From: Shinisaurus crocodilurus | Taxonomy: Eukaryota > Chordata > Lepidosauria > Squamata > Shinisauridae | Assembly (NCBI GenBank): GCA_021292165.1 | Contig: CM037876.1 | Location: forward strand, 310,756,492 to 310,820,491 | Length of the DNA stretch: 64,000 nucleotides | Reading direction: 5' to 3' | Part shown: piece after piece, positions 24,301-36,300 of the stretch | How positions within the stretch are numbered: position 1 is the first letter of the stretch | Layout of the letters: every line of letters starts with the position of its first letter | The notes under the pieces: model-generated | Told to the model about the DNA's origin: nothing | What the model saw: the letters and a program-made list of their open reading frames with translations, nothing else | Database searches by the model: none | Position numbers and translations under genes: made by a program

Positions 24301-27300
24301 TGAATTATAGTGAACAAAGGGCAGTTGTATATGTTAAAGCTTTTCATGGGCTGCAACTTCTGTGGCATCACTCTTGAATGTTAAATAAACTTAAGTCTGT
24401 GCACTTTCAAAACTATCATGTCAGGGGGGAGAGTTCAGCTTTCTCCCTGATACTCTGCTATTTTACACGCTGAGACTTTTTAAAAAAAAAACCCTTGAAT
24501 ATGCAAACCATCCTTCTCTGACCTGTAATCTGAAGTAGTAAAATGCAGGAAAAGCTTTACCTTTTTATACTGTTGAATGTATAAACTGCTCCTTGCTGCT
24601 GTAGTAAAGAGAGGGGGAGACACTTCCATTAGATGTATCTCTTGATTCTGTCCTTCTCCCATGCAGATGCATTCCTTGTAAAGGAGCCCGTTTCCCCCCT
24701 ACGCTTCCCCGCCCTGCAGTAGCTGTGCTGTCATTTAAGCTTCCTTTTTGTCAGACTGCAACAGATAAGGGACAGATGGAGGTAAGTAAAAGTCAACATA
24801 CCCTGTTTGTTGACTATTTGTATCTGTGCTCTGTTGACGTGTGTCCAGATGATTAAAGCTATTCTTGCAATTTCTACGTAATCAGAACTTATTATTTGGT
24901 CCCTAGATCCCTCCTAGGAAAAAGGACGTAAGGGGTTGCAGTTTGCTTTCACTCCTCGCATCCATTTTGTATGCTTTTTGTCTATATTGCATAGAAATAG
25001 AACATGTGAGTCTCTTGAGTGATTTTTATCTGGCACTTTCATTAAAAACAATGGAAAGTACCTCGAATGAAAATGATCTCTGCCGTGAAGATGAAGAAAG
25101 ACATTGTAGAACTTGTTCTCTCCTTTATGGAGTTTTAGGTCAGGATCATTTTGTAGGATTCTTTATAAATTGCATGTATCAAGTATATGTATAGAAACGA
25201 TGCCCTCAGTTTTATATGACTCTCTCCACCCCATGTAGAAGGTTTGCACGTTAGTTTGTTTGTTTATAGCACATAGTGGAGCAACAGCAATAATTTTTAG
25301 TCAGCTTTCAGAGCCTTGTTAAGTTCCTGCAACTACAACAGAACCCCCCAAAACAGCAACAAAAATAAAACAGTTTCCTAAGAATTTCAGCTTTCATTAG
25401 GTTAAAAAAAGAAAAAGTAAAAAGCTAACTGCTAGTCCTTATGGCTCTAAAGATATACTTGGAAGTGCATGGGCAGCACCTGTTGAAATCCTGGAAGCAA
25501 GGGGTGGGAATGAATGAAATTTCTAGTGGCTAAAAAGGGAATTTAACAAGGCTTTTTTCTGTCTAAACGTGCATAGGATTGTGCCTTAAGGGCAGGGTTA
25601 CAGTGTTGGATGCCTAAGCACATTTCTTGTTGGAAAGATCCATAGCTCTGTATTCTGATTTTAAATTTGCTTTACTTGTGAACTCAGAATTCACCTAATG
25701 TTGAAAATATAATTAATGTGGTCTTTTATTCATTTCTTTGTTTACAACCTTTTGACATTTCCCCATCATATTTTCAAAGATGTTTCTAAACCTGAGAGTT
25801 GATATTTATTCTCCAGTACCCCATTTTGCACCATTTCTGTGTGCATACAAACAGCCCTGTTTAAATGGCAACATCTTAAGCTATGGCTTTTAAAATTTCT
25901 TTTGTCTGCATGCCTTAGGAGCAATTTTGGCGTTCTGTCTTGTTTCACAACTACCTGGACTACTTATCCCAAAATGGATACGAACATGATGAAAGTGTGA
26001 AAGGGCAGGCAACCCAAGAACAGCAGAATCTCTTGATGAAAATGTTTGCAGTAAGTGGCCAATGTTTTAAATTTAAAAATAACTGAGGCTCTCTGGGCAT
26101 TTTATGCTTATGTTGCTTTCATTTTAAGCATAGAATACTCTTCTTTGGACCATTTTTTCCTTGCAGAATTTGACTCTTTTACACAGCCATTCACTTCATA
26201 TGGTTGGTGGTTAGCCTCTGTTAACCTGTGAAATAGAAAAAGGGATGTTTTAAGTTTAAACATTCGCTATGACAAGGGTCTGGCTTGCCAACCCACACCA
26301 TACTCTTGAGTCTAAGCATAGGTAGGTTCCCTGGAAGATAACTACATGTCTGCCTAATCAACACAAAAATCTTGTGGTTGTGCACGGGGACCCACTGGCC
26401 GACATCATGCCCCATCTCTGTTCCCAAGCTGCCGAATGTCTTGGCTATGGGCAGAGCTGTTGCTGGAGATAGAAGCCCAGAGGATTGACATCAGGGTGGA
26501 GACAAGACACCGTAAAGTGGGATGGGATAAAATGGAGAAAAGTCCAGAAAGGAGTGGGGAGGGGCTCAGCTGCAGGGGAGGGATGTGCCCGGGTGCTTGA
26601 GGCATGAGTAGCTGGGGCTTGTTGGGAGAGGAGTCTCACTGGGCCAGGAGAAAGCTAGCCCTAGTGAGGAGGCTGCCATTGTTCCGAGGTGGCAGCGTTC
26701 AGAGAGCTCATTGGGAAAAGAGCTAAGGAGATGCAGACCACTGGGCCTGCTGTAAGGCTTCGGTAAATGAACCCCGCAACCTGAAATCTCCTTGTTCACA
26801 CCTCAGTCCCTTAAGACCAAGCTAGTCATGAAGTTAATTGCATGGATGCTATTGATGTGCTGGCGTTTTATTATGTAAAGGTTTATTTTATTTATTACAG
26901 TATTTCTAACCTGCCCTATATCAAAAGATCTCAGGTCAGGATACAATCAGTAAAAACCATTTGACGTGAAATTGTAAAACCACAGCAAAACCTCCACAAT
27001 ATAGTGTAAATTCAGCACATGTAAGTCAGAACCAAGTTATGGTCACTAAGATCCAAACACGTGGGGGTGAGCAGCCAGATCTTAACTTGGCACTGAAATG
27101 AAGTCCGGGTCGGTGCCAGCCGGGCCTCCAGGGTCGGTGGATCTGGGGGTTCCATTAAAAAAAAAAGTAGACCCTACCAGCCTGAAGTCTACCTGCTTTC
27201 CTGTCCAGTTTTTTGGCTCTTTTAAGTACAAATATAGCCTCCCCCCTTCTGTGTATGTTTCACAGTCAGTGTGCCCAGGGTTGCTCACTTTAATTGCAGG

Positions 27301-30300
27301 GTCATAAAAGTGCAGTTATTTTCACAGCTGTGAATGGACTCTTTGTTGCAAGGTTGCTGGGACTTCCTCTTAGCCGTGGTACTACCTTTTAATGAACGAA
27401 TGTAGACTGAAGTGAGGACACACGTGCTTTCCAATGAGGAGGAAGAGGAGATACCTTTTTGTTCTTTTCGGAGTTTTTAAGAGTATCTTCTCATGCTAAA
27501 CACTTACTTCCTTTTTTTAAAAAAAATAGCTTTCCTGTACCCTGGAACGTGAATTTCGCTGCATGGAGCTTGCCGAGCTCATGACTCAAAATGCCACGAG
27601 CTTAGCTATCAAGTACGCCTCTCGCTCTCGGAGGCTGATACTTGCCCAGAGGCTCAGTGAACTGGCAGCAGAGAGAGCAGCAGAGCTGGCAGCTGCCGAA
27701 GAGCATGGCAAGCAGGAGGAAGAGCAGCCGCAGCCACAGCAGCCAGAGGATTTCAGAAACCATCTGAATGCCGGGTAAAAGGGAATTCCAGAGTGACACA
27801 GCAATGAGCAAACATTCATAGCGAAGTAGTTGCATGGACCTCTTTCAGCAAATTTATACAGGCTTGTATCTTCCCAGAGATAGTTATTGTGGGTGTCTGT
27901 ATGGCCTGCTTTCTTATTTCTCCTCTGTCAACAGCTGCTGTTTGGATGTGTCCCCTTCCTGTCTATACCTTTGGTAATGGTGATCTTTGAGCCTTTATAT
28001 TGGGGCATTGTGTTTTATGCCCCAATACCTTTGTGGAAAGCAGTATATAAATTAGAAAAATAAATAAATTAGAAACATACATATCCGGAAGGGACCCTCA
28101 TGCTGTTCTCCCATACCAGCATCTGTTTGTGTTAACTTACAGGAAATATGGTCAGAGTTAAGGTCTGTGCTGCGTGTGTGATACTTTTAGCTGTTTGGAG
28201 CATTCATAAATGTTAAACTCTAGAAAAATTTATCACCATCTCATCTGGCCTCCTTTTTCAACATTTAATTTGCATTAGGGAGGCTAGAGAGGAGTATAAT
28301 GCTAGCTGTTTTGTATTCTGAGCTCTTGGTTTAGCTGAGGATTAATGCTGGAACACTTGTTCTGTCCAGCAGTGTTCTCTAGAAGTAGCTGGGGATTACA
28401 GGCTGCATCAAACTCCGTTACTAATCCAAGGACAGTAAGGTTTCCCCCTTCATCTCTTGCTATCAACATCCTAGCACAGTACATGGTCTTCTTGCAGGGT
28501 CTATCAGGGAATCATAGAATCATAGAAAAGTAGAGTTGGAAGGGGCCTACAAGGCCATCGAGTCCAACCCCCTGCTCAATGCAGGAATCCAGGTCAAAGC
28601 ATCCCTGACAGATGGCTGTCCAGCCGCACCTTGAATGCCTCCAGACTGGGAGAGCCATACACCTCTCTTGGCACCTGCCAGGCTCCCTGTCCCTCCTTAA
28701 GAAACAATCTTAATTTTGTTTGTTAAGATTGTTTTAATTTAAAAAATTAACTGGGAGGCTGGCATAGTGCAAACGGAAGTGCTGCCCCTCCAGCGCCATA
28801 TTTATTTGGGTTCCAAAGAGTGGTTTTGTCTTTTGGAGCTCAGATTCCACCTCTGCCTGGTATGTAGGTTCTTAAACAACTTACTTTTCTTTTAGTCTCA
28901 CCAGTTTGCCTTCTAGGAAATGAGTGCTTTGTGACCAGCCATGCCCACAATGGCAACCGTTTTATGAATTGTCAAGCACCTCCCCCCCCATGGCAACCAT
29001 TTTGTGAGAGCGCCCATGACACGCCCTCAAAATTCCAAATGCTGCCTCCTTTCTCTTCCTTCCTTCCTTCCTTCGTTTTTAGCAAAGGGGTAGAAGCCAC
29101 TTGCTGAGTGCATCTTTCTGCTTTAGTTACAGTAACACCCCCACAGAATGGAGTCAGGCTCGGGTCAGAAACCTCCAACGCCAACAAAGCATGGAGACCT
29201 ATGAGGAAGCTGAGGATGAGGAAGAAGACATGTCTGAAGTGTCAAAACCTAGTAAGACTGATGCACACAAATATTCAGGGCAGAAGACTGCAATGTTATA
29301 TATTTCTCAGACCCTTAAGGATGGACATTCTCTTGATTAGGAAGAACCCTTCACTAAGGAGCAGATAAGTAATGATTGACAAGCTCAGCCAAGGAAGAAC
29401 TGGGGTTTTTTGGACTGAGTTTCCTAGCTAGGGAGGGAAAGTTGGTTGCTCCCTTCATGCCTTAAGCAGCAAGTAGTGTATTTACTTTTTTTGCATTTTA
29501 GTGCATTTCTAGCTCCTTTGTCACTTCTACTTAGCTGGTGTTCCATCTGTATCAAAATAGGGTCCATAACATAAATATGCTGCTTATTCATAGTTAACCT
29601 GGAAGACACTTAAAATTTTACTGTCTTTTTAATGTTTGCACTTAAATATTCACCATTGTTTTTATTCTTCTGAAGGATCTCCCATGTTCAGTGGAGGTGC
29701 ATCTACTCCCAAATCTGGTGAGTCAAATTTAATTTATCCTGGGCAAGGAAAAAATGCTTAATTATTGGGCCTGTTTGTCCAAACATTTGGTGTCAGCAAC
29801 CCAAGTGTATTTCCTCCCTTTTGTTAAACAACCTGCATGTATCCCATGAAGAGCCTTCAAGCCAATTAAATAAATTGGAAGCACACCTGTTACAGAGTGT
29901 CCCTATTGCCCCTGCCTTCTAAATTCCATGCCGTGGAAATAAAGTCTGCACTCAGAGGCTGGGTTCACACAACACGATAACCCACACTCAAGTGTTCAGT
30001 ATGGGTTGTCGTTGAACCATGGGTTGTTGTTGAAACATGGGTTGTCATGTTGTCTGAACCCAGCCGTGATAACAAACCATGGTTAACCACAAACAACCCA
30101 CAGTTCACAACCCAAGAACAAACCCTGGGTTCTCTTCATGGGTTGTTCATGGTTAACAAGCCATGGCTTGTTATCGCAGCTGGGTTCAGACATGACAACC
30201 CATGTTTCAACAACTACTCACGGTTCAACGGCATACTCAACCCATACTCAACCCTTGAGTGTGGGTTATCGTGTTGTGTGAACCCAGGTCAGAATAAACT

Positions 30301-33300
30301 CTACATTTTTGCCCATACCTGCTCTGGATAGTTATCCTTTCACTGAAGCCTTGCTACACAGTCAGTGGCAGTGTTTAAACATTCAGCAGACACTACCCAC
30401 ATGCTACTGGTGTCACAGCTGAATAGTTGGTTGTGAAAGACAAAGAGCAATTAGGACATGGGTGCCCGGGCTGTTAATCCAGTTTGGTATCCCAAATCCA
30501 AGACGTTGCACTGACTCGGTGACATTGCACTGGTGCTGTGATTCAGCTGCACTGTGAGAGGCCTGACATGAGTCACGTGTGGGTTGCAGAATAGTGAACT
30601 GATGGCACTGAGCACCATCCTGTCCACATCAATCAGACTAGGGTCCCTGTCGTGCAATAGCATGACATTGAAACTGCCAAACAATTGAGCATTAACTTTA
30701 AAACGTGAGTACTGCGTGCTAGAATGTATTGTATTTTATGGTTTTAATTGTTGTGGACTGCCCAGAGAGCTTCGGCTATTGGGTGGTATAAAGTAAATAA
30801 ATCCTAGCCCTAACCCAAGCAGCCTGAAAGAGCAATGTTGGATAGCAACCAAGCAACATGCTGACACGATGGGCCCTTGCCACAGACTTCGCGATGGGCC
30901 CTTGCCACAGAAGGGAAGGAGGGAGACAGGGAAGGGGCAGTGAGTAGGAAGTGCCTTGGACTTGCTCGCATAGGAAGTGCTCGGCAGTTCATTTAATTTC
31001 ATTTATTACATTTCCATACCACTCAATAGCCAAAGCACTCTTGGCCATTAGAGACTGCTGGGGAAGCAGCAACTCTGCAGGCTGTCAGATTTTCTCTGCA
31101 ATCTTTTTTTTTAAGGATGGGATTGTTAGAATAACAAATTAGCAGGTCAAATGCCAGGTTTTGCCTATGTCTTAGGGACAGAAAGGTATGGGGGATATAC
31201 GCAGCCGTACTTCTAGGTTTCTGTTGTAAATGGAGATTATTCAGTGCCTCTTTTCCAAAGGCACACAAAACATTTTCTTACGATTTTCACTGGTGTTCTC
31301 CCCCCCCCCCTTTGTTTTTGGTAACCAAAGCTGCAAGTGTACCCAGCAACCAAGGGCGTGTCAATCCTTTTAAGGTGAGAATTTTATGATTTTTAATTGA
31401 GCTTGAATTAAAGTAAAATGTATGAAATACACTGGAAATCCTGAGGGGTTCTTCCCCCCCCCCCATCTTTTGCTTCTGTAGGTATCCAGTAGCCAAAAGG
31501 ATCCACTGGTTCACTCGACTAATATTTTAGACAACATGACCAAACTGTCCAAGAAGAGTTCCACGCCAAATGGCCGAGCTGCTTCAAACAAGAAGTGTCC
31601 AGTTATCAAGCCATTGATTCCCAAGCCCAAGTCAAAGCAGGTGACAATCTTGAGCTTTATGTTGGTTTAATAAGGCAGAGCTTGCCAAATGAATTCATCA
31701 TCATCATCAGGCGATCACTCGTGACTGAGTAAGATTGTCTTCCGGGATAAAAGGAGGAAATTCTAAAGAAGATTGTGTAGACTCTAGCGATGGGTCCATA
31801 AGTGACTGTGGAGGCCAATTCTAGATCCACACAGCTTCCCACAGTGAGGACACAGGTTACCAGATACCAAATGAATTATTACCACCCCATATCAAGTGCA
31901 GGAAATGTTGCAACCTAAGTGAAGGCTGCAGGGCCCAGCATGGAGATTGATTTGTGGGAGTGGGCGGGGAAGAGAGAGGCGACTGCAGGACCGCAAAATG
32001 GGCTCCTCCTCCTTCACTGTTTTTATATCAAGCTTGTAAATAGCTACTCACAAATAATAAGTAAGAAATTATCTCCAGGTGACCGGTCAAGGAATTTTTT
32101 TTTGTAACGTGGAGGTGTTGGTGGTGCTCCCCGCCACCTCTTTCTTTCATGCTATTTGATGGACCACAGGTAATAACATGGTATGTGATGGAAAGGCAGA
32201 GTAGTGTATTCTTATTTATTTTTTTAGGCTAGTAACTTATTTTCAAGGCTGGTTTGTATTGTACTGACGGTGCACTAGATGCTAGACAGAAGCAACACAG
32301 ACCCTTTACCCAGAGGGCTATAGACTGGTTTGTAGAATGAACTATGGACTGGTTTGTAGAATGAACCAAATCAAATAAATACAAGGCACTATTATGTGAT
32401 GTCGTTTTTATCATCTTAATAATCTTGGGGCACAGTCGTATGGGGATGTCTGTAACCCTCCAAGCTCGGAGGATTACGGGTATCCTATGGAGGGCGAGAG
32501 GAGCATGGAGGTGAAAGTCACTTCCGCGCTCCTCTTGCTCTGCAAAGCACTTAGACGGATGATTTCGGCTGGCTAAGCACGGCGCTTCGGAGCGGGAGGG
32601 AAGAAGGCCGAGGCACCACCAGGATAAATTGTATCTCGGTGGCACCGGTCTCCTCCCCTCCCTCCAGAACACCCCCCAAAAGCCTTTCTCCAAGGTCGCT
32701 CTTACGACTTCAGACAAGCAGCTGGAGTGGTTCTTTCCTTGCCAGCTGCAGCAGGGGGAGGGGGATCCGAGTGCGGAGTCCCAGCTACGAGGTCGGAGCA
32801 ATTTTCCAACCTCGTAGCTGGGAATCCCAAAAAACCCTATGGCCATCTAGACTTTTGTCTAGCAGCCATAGGATTGCGCTGTGACTTTATTCTATTTCAA
32901 TTGAATTCATATGCCACTTTCCACAAAGGTTATCAAAGCAGTGAACATAAAACACAATGACATAAAAACAACAATAAATGTGACAATAAAAAACAACACA
33001 ATACAAATTAATCAGCAATAAAACTGCACCATCTGCTGGATGCTACAAACAATAACTGGTCACACTTCAGGGAAAGCCTGTGTAAAGATGAGTTTTAAGA
33101 AGATGTCTGAACATCAGAACTTGTGGGGCCTGTCTAATGTCCATTGGTAAAGTGTTCCAGAGGGAGGGTGCTGTAATACTAAATGCTCTGCTGCATGTGC
33201 TCCTGAGGCGAACCCTAAGATTATTTAGGGGCAACGCGTGAGCAATTAGTCATTTAATCTGTATTCCTGGGCTATGCACATAGATTACAACACATCCTGT

Positions 33301-36300
33301 TTTATTTTAATGGTACACATTTTGAAGTGTTTGCTGCTGAATTGCTGCTTATATGCTGTTTGTTGGTGAGGAAGAAAGGTATTATATTTGAAATGCATTG
33401 GATGGACCTCAGTAAACTGTTTCCTAGCACGTTGAGGGTTAGGGTTATATTTTTGGTGCATCACACATAAACACCTTTTGTGGCAAGTCCAAGCGAGATA
33501 CGATTTGCCTCCCCGCCCATGGCAGTTGGTTGGAATAAAGTCCAGGTGAACTGGATAAGAGCGGCAGGGGAAAAGCTGAGGTGTGCGATGAACAGGAGGG
33601 GCAGCTTCCGCTTTATAAGTAGCAAAGAACGCTGAGCAAGGGAAAGAGGAGGAAGAGGACTTGCAAGACAGAGAAAGATAGTGCTGGAGGAGATGTAGCA
33701 ATGACAGCCTTGGAAAAGAAAGAATCTGGGAACAGTTAGTTGGTTTGTAGGAGGGAGGGATAGACAGTCCTCAAACCTCTGCTGTAATGAGCTGGAGCTC
33801 CTGGGTCCAAGAACAGAGGCCTAGAGTGGGTCCAAGCCCTGTCCTCTGACATATAAGGGGGCTGAGAAAGCACTCAGAGGGGTTGGGATCTTGTGGACAG
33901 CTCCATGCCTAGATATATGCATGCCAGAAAAGAAACAGTGAACAGCCAAACATATTTCTTTATCTCATAGCCTCCTTGCCTCATAATGAATTAATAGTGC
34001 ATTTAAAACTATTAGCCAGGGGTAAAAATAATTGGCAAAGACACTTCCTTTGGAGAGATGTGTGTTAACATGAGATGAGAGCGTCCTGCCCCAAAGAGCT
34101 TACAGTTTAAAATACGGTTTATAAATAATGCATTTACTGTGAATTTTAGAAACATGGATTTTTTAAATCTAGGCTGCAGCAGCTGCATTTTTCCAACCCC
34201 GAGCACCTAGTACTGAAAAGAAAACCACAGAAGAGGGAGGAGGAAAAGCAGAAACCCCACCACCTGTATCCAAAGCTTCGACTGAGGACAGCGACAATAA
34301 AAGGTTAGAGTGCCAAGGGTTCTTGCCTCATTGCCATTGTGGGGCGACCTCCTCCTCCCTGACCAATCCAGGTGCAGGAATAGAGATATCACCAGGCAGT
34401 ACAAATGCTTCATTTGAGAATATTTTCCCAAATTGAAATCTTTGTATCCTTTTTAGGCCAAAGACTGGATTCCAGACATGGCTAGAAGAGAACAGAAGCT
34501 CTATTCTGACAGATAATCCTCAATTTGAAGGAACAGAGATAATAAAAGAAGGCATGAGTCGATTCAGAGCTCTGTCCACTGAAGAAAGGATGGTAATAGA
34601 GTCCCCTTGTGGAGGATTTTATCTTTTACTCATTTCTCGATCCTGTAAAAACCCTCGTTTTCCACTTTCCCCTGGAATATGCTGCAGTTGATTGTTCAGC
34701 CCAGCATCTTGTTGCATTGTTTTCGGTTTTGCCTCTCACTGCCCCATGATGAGAAAACTTAAGAGGTAGCTGCTTAAAACATGGTCTCATGCAGCCTTCC
34801 CCAACCTGGCACCCTCCAGGTGTGATGGACTACAACCCCCATGATGCCTAGCCAGCTGGCTGGGTATCATGGGGGTTGTAGTCCAACACATCTGGAGGGT
34901 GCCAGGTTGGGGAAGGCTGGTCTCATGTTTGGCACAATTAGAGATGCCGGAGAAATCCGCAACAGATTCACAAGTTTGGGTTTTCTGTGAATCCGACCTG
35001 AGGATTCCATGGGCTTGTGGACTGGCTTTTTCTGAGTCGTGCGGATTGGAGAAATATTTCTTACTTTTGGGGGGATTTGCGCAAATGCTCACTTGTGCAA
35101 ATGGAACTAAATTCTTGTACATCCCTAAAAATGAATCCTATTCTGTCAATGATCAGACAACAGAACAAAAGACGCCTGACAGTCTGCGAAACAGAGATGG
35201 AACGACTTTAAACAAAATCTGTACCTCCCAAGGCACAATATGGCCTACATTCTGCTGCAGCAGATAACACTATCCTACCTACCAGGACCAAAACTTAGCA
35301 GATGGACTTAACGAGGCATGCAGGTGCAATGGGTAACATCTACCCTAGAAAAGGGCTCCAATAATGGAGAAGGAAAATGACCTGGAACATGAGTGGGAAA
35401 CTAGTGCCCCTCCATAAGAACATAGGGAGAGCTGTGCTGGATCAGACCAAGGGTCCATCTAGTCCAGCATTCTGTTCACACAGTGGCCAGTCAGCTGCCC
35501 ACAGGAAACCCAGAAGCAGGACATGAGTGCAACAGCACCTTCCTGCCCATGTTCCCCAGCATCTGGAGTACTTAGGCATACTGCCTCTGATCCTGGAAGG
35601 ATGGACTACAACTCCTATGATCCCTGACCACTGGCCATACTGGTTGGGGCTGTTAGGAATAGGATATGGAGAGCATAGGTTCCCCACCCCTGACCTAGAA
35701 AGAGAGTGCAAGGATTCTGTCTAGACATGCTGCTCAAAAGCCTGTTTTTCTTTGCTTTTGTTTTTAACTGAAGTACATGAATTTGCATGAAAGAGCAGGA
35801 AGTGGAACACAAACCACTGACAGCTGCTCTTTGCAGAATTATGTGAAAAAGCTAGTCTAGGCACATCCTTGGGAAATTGTTGGGATCTATACCCATTTTT
35901 GTTACATTTTTATTCTGCCCTTCCTTAAAGGAGCTTGGGGCTCCACGCGTTTGTTACCCCCCCTGCCCAGTGAGGTAGGTTAGGCTGAAAGATGGCGACC
36001 GCCCCAGATCACCCAGTGAGCTTCATGGCTGCGTGGAGATTAGAACCTCGGTCTCTCCAGTCTTCGTTTGGCAGTACCCACTACGGCACACGTCTGTTCT
36101 ATCTGCTGCACCACATACCCAGTGCCGACTCACTTGTACTGCGGTCGGAGCGTGGGGGGCAAGGATGGTGCTGTGGGGGAAGCCAGGAGCAATATTGCTG
36201 CAGGACTATCCCATCCTTCAGTTTTCTAGTTGAAGAAGAGAGACAGTTACCCATGCGTCAGGTGGAGAAAGAGACAGTGTAACTAAGGGCGCAAGCCTAG

